Positions 41,825-50,667 of a stretch of DNA of 64,000 nt are shown piece by piece. Position numbers and translations under genes: made by a program. The stretch is from LMUY01 sp965199005 (GTDB taxonomy: Bacteria; Pseudomonadota; Alphaproteobacteria; Acetobacterales; Acetobacteraceae): positions 2,046,001-2,110,000 of the forward strand of contig CBDAQK010000006.1 in NCBI GenBank assembly GCA_965199005.1, given 5' to 3'. How positions within the stretch are numbered: position 1 is the stretch's first letter; each line of letters opens with the position of its first letter. Under the pieces are notes generated by a model. The model made no database searches. It was not told the DNA's origin and saw only the letters and a list, made by a program, of their open reading frames with translations.

Positions 41825-43699
41825 TTAAACCCGCAAAGTCTGCGCCACGGCTGAAACACCGCCCACAACCCCCGGAGCTAGTGCCAGTTCCTCCATCGTC
41901 TCCTCCGCCTGCAACTGCCACATCCGCGCATAGGCGCCATCGGCGGCCAGCAAGGAGGCGTGGGTGCCGCGCTCCACCACCGCCCCATCCGACAGCACGA
42001 TGATCTCGTCGGCATCGACCACGGTAGAGAGGCGGTGCGCGATGACGATCGTCGTGCGGTTAGCCGCGGCGTTGCGCAGGGCAGTGCCGATCTCCACCTC
42101 CGTCCGCGTATCCAAGGCACTCGTCGCCTCGTCCAGGATCAGGATGCGCGGGTCCTTCAGTATCGTCCGGGCAATCGCCACCCGCTGCTTCTCGCCGCCG
42201 GACAGCTTGAGGCCACGCTCCCCCACCATCGTGTCGTAGCCGTCCGGCAGGCGCATCACGAAATCATGCACCTGCGCCTGGCGGGCGGCATGCTCCACCT
42301 CCGCCTGGGACGCGCCCACCCGCCCATAGGCGATGTTGTAGCGGATGGTGTCGTTGAACAGCACCGTGTCCTGCGGCACCACGCCGATGGCCGCGCGCAG
42401 GCTCGCCTGGGTCACCTCGCGGATGTCCTGACCATCGATGAGCACGCGGCCCGCCGTCACGTCGTAGAAGCGGAAGAGCAGGCGGCTGATCGTGCTCTTC
42501 CCCGCCCCGGTCGGCCCCACGATGGCGAGCTTGTTGCCCGGCGGCACGCTGAAGCTCACCCCATGAAGGATTTCCCGGTCGGAGCGGTAGCCGAACCGCA
42601 CGTCCTCGAACACGACCGCCCCGGTGTCGGCTTGACCATCGTCAAGCGGCAACGGGATCGAGCCGGGTGCGTCCGCAATCTCCTGGTCGACGGCCAGCAG
42701 GCGGAACATCTGCTCCATATCCACGACACCCTGCTTGATCGACGCGTAGACGAAGCCGAGGAAGTTCAGCGGCTGATACAGCTGCATCAGATAGGTGTTC
42801 ACCAACACGAATTTGCCGACCGTCATCTGCCCGTCGACCACGCCCCGGCCGGCCATCAGCATGATGAGCGACAGCCCGGCGGCAATGATGAAGGCCTGCC
42901 CGATGTTCAGCATATTCAGCGTGACCTGGGTGCGCACCGCAGCCGTCTCGTAGCGCGCGAGTGCGTTGTCGTAGCGGCTCGTCTCATGCGCCTCGTTGCC
43001 AAAATACTTCACCGTTTCGTAGTTCAGCAGGCTGTCGAGCGCCTTGGTATTCGCCTCGCTATCCACCTCGTTCATCTGGCGGCGGTATTTCACCCGCCAG
43101 CTGGTGAAGACGACGGTAAAGCCGATGTAGCTGGCGACCGCCCCAAAGGTGACGGCGGCATAGAGCCAATCGAACAGATACCAAATGGTACCGGTGACCA
43201 TCACGACCTCGAACAAGGTCGGCAGCAGGTTGAACACCGCCAGCCGCAGCACTTGCTGGGTTCCGGCCACGCCACGTTCGATGGCCCGGGAGACGCCGCC
43301 GGTCTGCCGGTCCAGATGGAAGCGGAGCGAGAGCCCGTGCATGTGGCGGAACGTGTCCAGTGCCACCCGGCGCGTGGTCCGCTGCTGCACCGCGGCAAAC
43401 ACCGCGTCCCGCAACTCGCCGAACGCGGCGGACGCGACGCGGAGCAGCCCATACCCCAGGATCAACGCCATTGGCACCGTAGCCGGATGGTTGTGCGGCG
43501 AGAGGGCGTCCACCGCGTGGCTATAGACGAGCGGGATGTAGACCGTCGCGACCTTGGCCAGAACCAGGCAAATCCCAGCCAGCACGATACGGATGCGGGA
43601 GCCGGAATCGCCGCTTGGCCAGAGATACGGCAGTAGGGACTGCACGGTGGCGAGCATCGTGCGGTGAGGAACGGGCAGGTCCAGAATGCGGCGTGGCAT
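41825..43699 (-). CDS. ABC exporter, Atm1/HMT1 family (heavy metal or glutathione-thiol exporter)
   Basis: A 624-residue half-transporter with six membrane helices and one ATPase domain. Characteristic Atm1 parts are RTTRRVALDTFRHMHGLSLR, DRQTGGVSRAIERG and DSEANTKALDSLLNYETVKY. The ATPase has Walker A GPTGAGKST, signature LSGGEKQRVAIARTIL and Walker B ILILDEATSALD. Bacterial Atm1 proteins export glutathione persulfide or metal-glutathione conjugates. The start is probably ATG 43699 (43708 is an alternative); longer versions would run into the divergent Nudix promoter. Confidence 0.92.
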   Translation of the reverse strand: MPRRILDLPVPHRTMLATVQSLLPYLWPSGDSGSRIRIVLAGICLVLAKVATVYIPLVYSHAVDALSPHNHPATVPMALILGYGLLRVASAAFGELRDAVFAAVQQRTTRRVALDTFRHMHGLSLRFHLDRQTGGVSRAIERGVAGTQQVLRLAVFNLLPTLFEVVMVTGTIWYLFDWLYAAVTFGAVASYIGFTVVFTSWRVKYRRQMNEVDSEANTKALDSLLNYETVKYFGNEAHETSRYDNALARYETAAVRTQVTLNMLNIGQAFIIAAGLSLIMLMAGRGVVDGQMTVGKFVLVNTYLMQLYQPLNFLGFVYASIKQGVVDMEQMFRLLAVDQEIADAPGSIPLPLDDGQADTGAVVFEDVRFGYRSDREILHGVSFSVPPGNKLAIVGPTGAGKSTISRLLFRFYDVTAGRVLIDGQDIREVTQASLRAAIGVVPQDTVLFNDTIRYNIAYGRVGASQAEVEHAARQAQVHDFVMRLPDGYDTMVGERGLKLSGGEKQRVAIARTILKDPRILILDEATSALDTRTEVEIGTALRNAAANRTTIVIAHRLSTVVDADEIIVLSDGAVVERGTHASLLAADGAYARMWQLQAEETMEELALAPGVVGGVSAVAQTLRV

Positions 43700-43777
43700 C
43701 CTGCCCATGTGGCAGCCCAGGCCGCAAACGCAAAGGCATCTTGCACGACCGTCGCCTGGGTCGGCTAAACTGACACA

Positions 43778-44539
43778 ATGCCCCTCCCCCCCGGCTTCCA
43801 GCGGCACGTCGACGCGTGCAACAATGTCACCCTGCCGGGGGGGCGGCTCCCATTCGAAATGGCGGGAGAACGCGTCGGCTGGGTGCTGCCGGAAGTGGGG
43901 GCCCTCGTCGGCACCGCGGCCGATCCTGCCGGCATGCCGCGCATCACCCGCACGCTCATCGAAGCCGGGCTATGCCGCTGGCGCAACGAAGCGTTCGACG
44001 TGCGGGCGAGTCCGGATGGGCCTGTCTTGGGTGTCGTGGACCGGGGCGTCTTGCCGGTGCTGGGTATCGAGGCCGTGGGCGTCCACCTCAACGGCCTGGT
44101 CCAGCGGGAGGATGGTTTGCACATGTGGATCGCCCGCCGTGCGTTGGACAAGAAGCTCGACCCGGGCAAGTTGGACCATATCGTCGGCGGCGGTGTGCCG
44201 GCGGGGTTGGATGCCGCCGAAACCTTGCTGAAGGAAGCTGCCGAGGAGGCAGGCCTGCCGCCGGAGCTGGCCGCGCAGGCGGTCCATCGCCGGGTCATCG
44301 CCTATACGATGGAACGCCCCGAGGGGCTGCGCCGCGACAGGCTACACTGCTACGACCTGACGCTTCCCGGCAGTTTCGTGCCGCAGCCAGTGGATGGCGA
44401 GGTCGCCGGGTTCGAATTGTGGCAGATGCAACGCGTGCTCGAAACGGTCCGGGATACGGACTTGTTCAAATTCAATGTGAACCTGGTGCTGATCGACCTC
44501 TTCGAGAGGCTCGGATACCTGCCGCCGGCTTCCGGTTAG
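43778..44539 (+). CDS. Nudix hydrolase with DUF4743 N-terminal domain
   Basis: A 253-residue protein. Residues 5-105 are the DUF4743 domain found next to Nudix domains in thiamine pyrophosphokinase-related proteins (Tnr3-like). The Nudix box spans residues about 137-160: GGGVPAGLDAAETLLKEAAE followed by EAGL, with the catalytic glutamates. Such proteins hydrolyse oxidised thiamine diphosphate or related nucleotides. It is divergent from the ABC exporter with 78 bp between, and convergent with the DUF4167 gene with 9 bp between. Confidence 0.9.
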   Translation: MPLPPGFQRHVDACNNVTLPGGRLPFEMAGERVGWVLPEVGALVGTAADPAGMPRITRTLIEAGLCRWRNEAFDVRASPDGPVLGVVDRGVLPVLGIEAVGVHLNGLVQREDGLHMWIARRALDKKLDPGKLDHIVGGGVPAGLDAAETLLKEAAEEAGLPPELAAQAVHRRVIAYTMERPEGLRRDRLHCYDLTLPGSFVPQPVDGEVAGFELWQMQRVLETVRDTDLFKFNVNLVLIDLFERLGYLPPASG

Positions 44540-44548
44540 ACCAGCGAC

Positions 44549-45031
44549 TCACTCCTCGCCCGGGGCGCCGGCGATCGGGATCATGCGTGCCTCGGGCTGC
44601 TCGCCACGCAGTTCGCGCTCCAAATCCGGCTGGTCGTCCTCGTCCTGCTCCTCCGGCTCATCGCGGCGGGGGCCATTATGCTGGGGCGGCTGGGCAGGCT
44701 GGGCGGCATGGCCATTGGCCGGCGCCGAAGGCTGGCTCTGCTGCTGTGCCTGGTTGATCGCGTTGATGATCCGGAAATAGTGCTCGGCGTGCTGGAAATA
44801 CCCCTCCGCCATCACCCGGTCGCCGCTGCTCGTCGCGTCGCGGCCGAGTTGGAGGTATTTCTCAAAAAGCTGCTGTGCCGTGCCCCGGATGCGGATATCG
44901 GGACCATTGCTATCGAAGACGTGATTGCGGTTCAGCGGTACGTTGCCGCTCTGATGCCTGGGCGGACCACCGCCGCCTCCGCCACCACCGGGCCCGCGAT
45001 TGTTCCGGCCACGCATGCGCTTCATGTTCAT
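44549..45031 (-). CDS. DUF4167 domain protein
   Basis: A 160-residue protein common in alphaproteobacteria beside prmC/prfA. The basic, glycine-rich N-terminus (MRGRNNRGPGGGGGGGG) is followed by the conserved NHVFDSNGPDIRIRGTA and a helical stretch (LFEKYLQLGRDATSSGDRV). The tail is low-complexity, rich in Q, P and acidic residues. It resembles an RNA-binding protein, but no function is established. An ATG at 45025 is an alternative start. A 144-bp gap, without further features, separates it from prmC. Confidence 0.92.
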   Translation of the reverse strand: MNMKRMRGRNNRGPGGGGGGGGPPRHQSGNVPLNRNHVFDSNGPDIRIRGTAQQLFEKYLQLGRDATSSGDRVMAEGYFQHAEHYFRIINAINQAQQQSQPSAPANGHAAQPAQPPQHNGPRRDEPEEQDEDDQPDLERELRGEQPEARMIPIAGAPGEE

Positions 45032-45175
45032 TCGGTCTGTAGCTCTCTCAATGTCGGTCTCGGATGGGGCGGGTCCCAGAATTTCGTCGATGCCGGGCAG
45101 CGGCCCACATCGGCAAGAGCCGCACTGCGTCCCCTAAGGGGCCCGCCATGGCACGGCAATGCGTCGCCGACGACC

Positions 45176-46045
45176 CTACCGGCCACGCCGCGCTTCGCCA
45201 ACCGTTTTTTTCTCGCCGAGGCGGAGGGGCAAAGCACGCTCCACGCCCGATAGGTCTGCCCGGGGCGCCCCTGGCTTCAAACCGGCCGCCTCGGCCAAGC
45301 TGGACACGGCCTCCAACTGACCAGCACCCAACTCCAAAATAGCGACGCCACCCGGTGCCAGCAAGGCCGGAAGGGCGGCGATGACGGCATGGTAGGCCGC
45401 TAACCCGGTAGGGCCGCCGTCGAGCGCCGCCATTGGCTCATACCAAGCGACCTCCGGCATCAGGCTGTTGATCACAGCGCTCTCTATGTAAGGCGGGTTC
45501 GATAGCACCAGGTCGAACTTGGCGTCGAGCGCCGCACCCCAATCGCAACAGACGAACTGGGTCCGGTCCGCCAGGCCCAGCACGGCGGCATTGTATTGGG
45601 CCATCGCTGCCGCCCCTTCCGACCGGTCCACCCCGAGGCCGGTCGCGTCGGGGAACTCGATCAATGCGGCGAAGAGCAGGCAGCCGCTGCCGGTGCCGAG
45701 ATCCAGCACCCGGGCCACGTTTCTTTTCGGAAACGCCCAGACCGCCGCCTCGATCAGCGTCTCCGAATCGGCACGGGGGATCAGCGTCTCCGGCGTCACC
45801 GCGACCTCGAAATTCCAGAACCCCTTGCGGCCGAGGATGAAGGCCAGCGGCTCGCGCGCCGCCCGCCGTTCCACCATGTGGTCGAACCACGGCGCCTCGA
45901 GCTCCATGGTGAGGCACCGCAGCAGCCCCGCCATGTCCAGCCCGGTGGCATAGCCCAGCATCAGCCTCGCCTCGCGCCGAGGCTCTTCCACGCCCGCCTC
46001 CTGCAGGATGGCGGTGGCCTGCGCCAGGCGGTCGGTCAGCCTCAC
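45176..46045 (-). CDS. prmC: Peptide chain release factor N5-glutamine methyltransferase
   Basis: A 289-residue SAM enzyme that methylates the Gln of the GGQ motif in release factors. The N-terminal helical domain ends with REPLAFILGRKGFWNFEVAV, the SAM loop is VLDLGTGSGCLLFAA, and the catalytic motif is LSNPPYIESAV. Its ATG overlaps the prfA stop by 4 bp, matching the functional link. The length is normal. Confidence 0.95.
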   Translation of the reverse strand: MRLTDRLAQATAILQEAGVEEPRREARLMLGYATGLDMAGLLRCLTMELEAPWFDHMVERRAAREPLAFILGRKGFWNFEVAVTPETLIPRADSETLIEAAVWAFPKRNVARVLDLGTGSGCLLFAALIEFPDATGLGVDRSEGAAAMAQYNAAVLGLADRTQFVCCDWGAALDAKFDLVLSNPPYIESAVINSLMPEVAWYEPMAALDGGPTGLAAYHAVIAALPALLAPGGVAILELGAGQLEAVSSLAEAAGLKPGAPRADLSGVERALPLRLGEKKTVGEARRGR

Positions 46046-47100
46046 TCGTCGGCTGCCAGCCGCGCTGCCTGGTCCTCAGCCGTCAACGCATCCACGATCT
46101 CGTCCAACTCACCCAGCATCACGCGGTCGATCTTGTGCAGCGTCAGGTTGATCCGGTGGTCCGACACGCGGCCCTGGGGGAAATTATACGTCCGGATGCG
46201 TTCGGACCGGTCACCCGTGCCAACCTGGGCCTTGCGGTCGGCGCCGCGGGCAGCGGCCAGGCTGGAGCGTTGCGCCTCGTACAGCCGGGCGCGCAGCACC
46301 TTCATCGCCTTCGCGCGATTCTTATGCTGCGACCGCTCCTCCTGCATCGCCACCACCACGCCTGTGGGCAGGTGGGTGATGCGCACGGCGCTATCGGTCT
46401 TGTTGATGTGCTGCCCGCCTGCTCCGGACGCGCGGTAAGTGTCGATGCGCAAATCCGCCTCGTTGATTTGAACGTCGACCTCCTCGGCCTCCGGCAACAC
46501 GGCGACGGTCACGGTGGAGGTATGGATGCGGCCCTGACTCTCGGTCGACGGCACCCGTTGCACCCGGTGCACGCCGGATTCGTATTTCAGGCGCGCGAAA
46601 ACCCCGCGGCCGCTGATTTCCGCCACGCCTTCCTTCAGCCCGCCCAACTCGGTTTCCGCATAGTCCAACAGGTCGAAACGCCATCCCTTGATGCCAGCAT
46701 AGCGCTGATACATGCCAAACAGCTCAGCCGCGAACAGCCCCGCCTCGTCGCCGCCAGCCGCCGGGCGTACTTCCAGAATGGCGCTCCGCTCGTCCGCGGC
46801 GTCACGGGGCAGCAAAGCCAGGCGGATTTCGTGCTGCAGGGCCGGCATGCTGCTGCGCAGGTCGTATAGCTCGGCCTCCGCCAAAGGCTTCAGCTCCGGA
46901 TCGGCCAGCATGGCCTCCGCCTCCTCCGCCGCCCGCTGCGCGGCACGCAGGTCCCCGATGCGGGCGACGATCGGCTCCAGCTCCGACAGTTCCCGCGAGC
47001 TGCGGGCGAACTCGTCGCCAGCCAGCCCGGCGGTCAATTGCGAGCGCAGTTCCTCCGCGCGGTCAACCACGCGGTCCAGTTTGGTGTCGAGCGGCGTCAC
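46042..47100 (-). CDS. prfA: Peptide chain release factor 1
   Basis: A 352-residue class I release factor that recognises UAA and UAG. The peptidyl-transfer motif is in ASGAGGQHINKTDSAVRI (GGQ). The codon-recognition loop, in the domain around residue 180, includes GVHRVQRVPSTESQGRIHTS, with the PxT-type tripeptide PST. Its ATG overlaps the hisS stop by 4 bp. The order hisS-prfA-prmC is conserved in related genomes. Confidence 0.96.
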   Translation of the reverse strand: MTPLDTKLDRVVDRAEELRSQLTAGLAGDEFARSSRELSELEPIVARIGDLRAAQRAAEEAEAMLADPELKPLAEAELYDLRSSMPALQHEIRLALLPRDAADERSAILEVRPAAGGDEAGLFAAELFGMYQRYAGIKGWRFDLLDYAETELGGLKEGVAEISGRGVFARLKYESGVHRVQRVPSTESQGRIHTSTVTVAVLPEAEEVDVQINEADLRIDTYRASGAGGQHINKTDSAVRITHLPTGVVVAMQEERSQHKNRAKAMKVLRARLYEAQRSSLAAARGADRKAQVGTGDRSERIRTYNFPQGRVSDHRINLTLHKIDRVMLGELDEIVDALTAEDQAARLAADE

Positions 47101-48332
47101 TGAAGCCGGGCGGCGAGGCCGTCGACCGCCACCTCCTCCTGCGTGCCCGTTGCCAGATCCTTGAGCTGGACCACGCCCCGCGCCGCTTCATCCGCCCCCA
47201 GGATGACCGCCGCGCGGGCACCGATGCGGTTGGCACGCTCCATCCGGCGCTTGAGGTTGCCGCGATAGGCCATTTCCGCCCGGACCCCGGCCTGGCGCAG
47301 CGTCTGCATGATGGTGGTCGCCGCCGCCTCGGCTCCGTCGCCCACGGGGATGACGGCGACAGACGCCGGCGCCGCGCCCGCCTCAGCCAGCAGCATGGAC
47401 ATACGCTCGATCCCGGCTGCCCAGCCGACGGCCGGGGTAGGTGGGCCGCCCATCTGCTCGACCAACCCATCATACCGCCCTCCCCCCATCACCGTGCCTT
47501 GCGCACCCAGCTTCTCGGTGACGAACTCGAAGGCCGTGTGGTTGTAGTAATCCAGCCCGCGGACGATACGGGGATTCTCCCGGAACGGTACGCCAAAGCG
47601 GACCAGATGCTCCTGCAAGGCGGCATAGAAGGCCGCCGCCTCCGTGGTCAGAAAGGGCGCAATGGTCGGCGCCTCCGCCACGATGGCGCGGTCCCGGGCA
47701 TCCTTGCTGTCCAGGATGCGCATCGGGTTGCGCTCCAGCCGGTCGCGGCTGTCGGCGGAGAGCGCGTCCCGATGATGGGAGAAATACGCGATGAGCGCCG
47801 CACGATAGGCATCCCGGCTGGCACGGTCGCCCAGCGTGTTGACTTCCAGCATGGTATCAGCGGCGATGCCCAGCCGGGATAGGATGTCCCATCCGCAGGC
47901 GATCACTTCCGCGTCCGCCAGTGGCTCGGACGGGCCGATCAGCTCGGCGCCGATCTGATGGAACTGCCGGGTGCGACCCTTCTGCGGCCGCTCGTAGCGG
48001 AACATCGGCCCCGCGTAGAACACTTTCTGCGGCAGCGACTGGGTCAAGCCGTTGGTCACCAGGGCGCGGCAAATCCCTGCCGTACCCTCGGGGCGAAGCG
48101 TGATGCTCTCCCCGCCCCGGTCCTCGAAACTGTACATCTCCTTGGTGACCACGTCGGACGTGTCGCCAAGGGTGCGGGAGAAGACCCGGGTATCTTCGAA
48201 AATGGGCGTGGTCCACTCGTCGAACCCGTAAAGGGCGGCAGTGGCGCGCGCCGTATCGACCACGCGAGCGTAGCGCCGCTGGTCTTCAGCGATCAGGTCA
48301 TGGGTGCCGCGGGGCGGTTGAAGCGCGCTCAT
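47097..48332 (-). CDS. hisS: Histidyl-tRNA synthetase
   Basis: A 411-residue class II synthetase. Motif 2 is YERPQKGRTRQFHQIGAEL, the histidine-binding region is VRGLDYYNHTAFEFV, motif 3 lies near GWAAGIERMSMLL, and a C-terminal anticodon-binding domain follows (ASVAVIPVGDGAEAAA). It charges tRNA-His in the cytoplasm. The start at 48332 follows a 118-bp gap that contains a perfect 30-bp palindrome. Confidence 0.96.
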   Translation of the reverse strand: MSALQPPRGTHDLIAEDQRRYARVVDTARATAALYGFDEWTTPIFEDTRVFSRTLGDTSDVVTKEMYSFEDRGGESITLRPEGTAGICRALVTNGLTQSLPQKVFYAGPMFRYERPQKGRTRQFHQIGAELIGPSEPLADAEVIACGWDILSRLGIAADTMLEVNTLGDRASRDAYRAALIAYFSHHRDALSADSRDRLERNPMRILDSKDARDRAIVAEAPTIAPFLTTEAAAFYAALQEHLVRFGVPFRENPRIVRGLDYYNHTAFEFVTEKLGAQGTVMGGGRYDGLVEQMGGPPTPAVGWAAGIERMSMLLAEAGAAPASVAVIPVGDGAEAAATTIMQTLRQAGVRAEMAYRGNLKRRMERANRIGARAAVILGADEAARGVVQLKDLATGTQEEVAVDGLAARLQ

Positions 48333-48367
48333 ACTGATCCGGATACTGCAATTTGTGGGCAGACACC

Positions 48368-48444
48368 GTAGGGCGGATCAGCGCAGCGCCATCCGCCGCC
48401 CAGTACCGCGAGGAGGCGGATGGCGCTGCGCTGATCCGCCCTAC
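48368..48444. repeat. Palindromic intergenic repeat, perfect 30-bp arms
   Basis: The arm at 48368-48397 starts GTAGGGCGGATCAGCGCAGC and ends CGCCATCCGCC. The arm at 48415-48444 is its exact reverse complement, and the loop is 17 bases. It lies between the ispG stop (48451) and hisS start (48332). The arm closely matches that of the element at 15839, so it is a dispersed REP-like family member. Perfect arms mean either recent duplication or selection for the fold. On the transcript it could terminate or stabilise RNA. Confidence 0.85.
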
Positions 48445-48450
48445 AAGACC

Positions 48451-49578
48451 TCACTCCGCGGCGATTTTCGCCACGACGGGCTGGGATGCCTTGATCGCCG
48501 CGACCTTCGCCTCGACCAGGCCGACGATATGGTCGATCATCCCCTCGCCCTGCATACGATGGTCCTGCTTGCCCGCCGCATACACCATATGCTTGTTGTC
48601 GCCGCCTCCGGTGACCCCCAAATCGGTCATCAGCGCCTCGCCCGGCCCGTTCACCACGCAACCGATGATGGAGAGGGTCAGCGGCGTTTCGATATGCGCC
48701 AGCCGCTCCTCCAGCGTGCTCACGGTCTGGATGACGTTGAAGCCCTGCCGGGCGCAGGATGGGCAGGAGATGATCTTCACCCCACGGTGCCGCACGCCGA
48801 GGGATTTGAGGATATCCCAGCCGACATACACCTCCTCCTCCGGCTCCGCCGAGAGCGAGACGCGCAACGTGTCGCCAATGCCCGCCCAGAGCAGCGAGCC
48901 AAGCCCGATCGAACTCTTGACCGTACCAGCCCGTTTTGACCCGGCTTCGGTAATGCCGATGTGAAGCGGATGGTCGCACACCTCAGCCAGTTGCTGGTAG
49001 GCGGCAACCGCCAGGAACACGTCGGACGCCTTCACGCTGATCTTGAACTCGTGAAAATCGTTGTCTTGCAGGATCTTGGCGTGCTCCAGCGCGCTCTCGA
49101 CCAGCGCATCCGGATTCGGCTCGCCGTATTTTTCCAGCAAGTGGCGCTCCAGGCTGCCGGCGTTGACGCCGATCCGCATCGAGCAATTATGGTCCTTCGC
49201 CGCGCGGATCACTTCGCGGACCCGTTCGGCGCTGCCGATATTGCCGGGATTGATGCGCAGGCAGGCCGCCCCGCTCTGCGCTGCCTCGATGGCACGCTTA
49301 TAATGGAAGTGGATGTCGGCCACGATCGGCACGTCCACCTGCGCCACGATGTCCTTCAGCGCGAGCGCGCTCTCCTGGTCGGGGCACGACACGCGGACGA
49401 TATCGACGCCCGCTTTTTCGGACTTGCGGATTTGGGCAACGGTCGCGGCCACATCCGTGGTCAGCGTGTTGGTCATCGTCTGCACCGTGACCGGGGAACC
49501 CCCGCCCACCGGCACGCGCCCAACATGGATCATCCGCGACTTGCGGCGATCGATCTGCTGGTACGAGCGGTAGTTCAT
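48451..49578 (-). CDS. ispG: 4-hydroxy-3-methylbut-2-en-1-yl diphosphate synthase (flavodoxin)
   Basis: A 375-residue iron-sulfur enzyme of the MEP isoprenoid pathway. Landmarks are RKSRMIHVGRVPVGGGSPVT at the N-terminus, DIHFHYKRAIEA and, in the C-terminal part, IISCPSCARQGF and SIIGCVVNGPGEA, which carry the three cluster cysteines. It converts cyclic MEcPP to HMBPP. It is followed by hisS across the palindromic repeat and preceded by the RodZ-like gene. Confidence 0.96.
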   Translation of the reverse strand: MNYRSYQQIDRRKSRMIHVGRVPVGGGSPVTVQTMTNTLTTDVAATVAQIRKSEKAGVDIVRVSCPDQESALALKDIVAQVDVPIVADIHFHYKRAIEAAQSGAACLRINPGNIGSAERVREVIRAAKDHNCSMRIGVNAGSLERHLLEKYGEPNPDALVESALEHAKILQDNDFHEFKISVKASDVFLAVAAYQQLAEVCDHPLHIGITEAGSKRAGTVKSSIGLGSLLWAGIGDTLRVSLSAEPEEEVYVGWDILKSLGVRHRGVKIISCPSCARQGFNVIQTVSTLEERLAHIETPLTLSIIGCVVNGPGEALMTDLGVTGGGDNKHMVYAAGKQDHRMQGEGMIDHIVGLVEAKVAAIKASQPVVAKIAAE

Positions 49579-49608
49579 TCACACATGCTCCGTCTGCGTG
49601 CGCGGGTT

Positions 49609-50544
49609 CTACCGCGCCGGGCGCCCACCCGTCGAGTTCGCCTTGGCAGCCCGCGCCATGACCGGGTCCAGCGGGACGTCCTGGCGAAGCGCGCCCACCG
49701 GTCCAAAGGCCGGGATGGCGATGCCGTTCACCAACACCTCCAGCCCGCCAGCGTTGGGGGTGGTCAGCGTCAGCCCCGCCTTCAAGGGCACGGCCCAGGT
49801 TTCACCCGTCTTCAGCGGATGATCCAGCAGCACGCTGCCACGCGGATCCTGCACCTTCACGAATTGCCCGACCTTCGCCCGCAGCACGACCCCCGAGCTG
49901 GGTGGCGGGGGCGCGGCCGGAACAGGCGCAGGCGGCGCCACGTTCACCGGCACGCGAATCGGCTCCGGGGTGACCGGTGGGGGCACCACGGGCGCCACGG
50001 ACTGCGACAGCGGCGGCCCGGCTGCCAGCAGCGACGTGACTTGCGGAGACTGGTTCTGCGGCGGCGGCACCTTGTCGGCGAATTTCTCCGGGATTGCGGA
50101 GGCCGATTGCGTTCCCCCCGCATCCTCATGGCCCGAATAGCGGAACCACCCGGCGTAGGCACCGGCCAAAATGATCACCCCAAGGAGGATGACGGCACCC
50201 GCCGGCACGCCGCGCTGCGGCACCGGCGCCGGGAAGCTCAAACGCGTCTTCTGGGTGACTTCGGTTGCCTCGGCCCGGAACCGCCGGGCCACCTCGTCCG
50301 GGTCCAGCCCCAGCGAGTTGGCATAGGTCCGAACGAACCCCATGGCGTAGGCGTTGCCGGGCAGTTCGGACAGGTGACCAGCCTCGATCGCCTCGAGATA
50401 GACCAACCGGATGCGCAACCCGGCTGCCACCTCCGGCAGAGCCCAATTCAACCGCTGCCGGGCATTGCGCAACTCCGCACCCACCCGGGCGGCCCCGACC
50501 GGTGCCGGCGGCGATACGCCATCGGGATCGACATAAGACATCAT
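49609..50544 (-). CDS. RodZ-like protein: cytoplasmic HTH, one membrane helix, DUF4115
   Basis: A 311-residue protein. Residues 20-85 form a helix-turn-helix (GAELRNARQRLNWALPEVAAG, then YLEAIEAGHLSELPGNAYAM). A basic segment and one membrane helix (AGAVILLGVIILAGAYAG) come next, then a long proline-rich periplasmic linker and a C-terminal DUF4115-like beta domain (LRAKVGQFVKVQDPRGSVLL). RodZ anchors MreB and helps set cell shape. The position beside ispG is conserved in many proteobacteria. It starts ATGATG, so either codon may serve. Confidence 0.87.
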   Translation of the reverse strand: MMSYVDPDGVSPPAPVGAARVGAELRNARQRLNWALPEVAAGLRIRLVYLEAIEAGHLSELPGNAYAMGFVRTYANSLGLDPDEVARRFRAEATEVTQKTRLSFPAPVPQRGVPAGAVILLGVIILAGAYAGWFRYSGHEDAGGTQSASAIPEKFADKVPPPQNQSPQVTSLLAAGPPLSQSVAPVVPPPVTPEPIRVPVNVAPPAPVPAAPPPPSSGVVLRAKVGQFVKVQDPRGSVLLDHPLKTGETWAVPLKAGLTLTTPNAGGLEVLVNGIAIPAFGPVGALRQDVPLDPVMARAAKANSTGGRPAR

Positions 50545-50667
50545 GTCCAGGCCACCACAGGATGGAAGTCAGGGAGCAAACACATCTCCGCGGAGCCGCA
50601 CAGACCAATCATGGGGCGATGTAAACCTTACCGGCCCCGCTTGCCAATCGGCGAAGACTAACGGCCC

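Noticed and set aside
41960..43636. Long plus-strand open frame opposite the Atm1-like exporter
   Set aside because: Shadow of a strongly supported ABC gene; low-complexity composition and no ribosome site.
48368..48444. T-box or other riboswitch upstream of hisS
   Set aside because: The element is a simple perfect palindrome shared with another locus and lacks T-box features.
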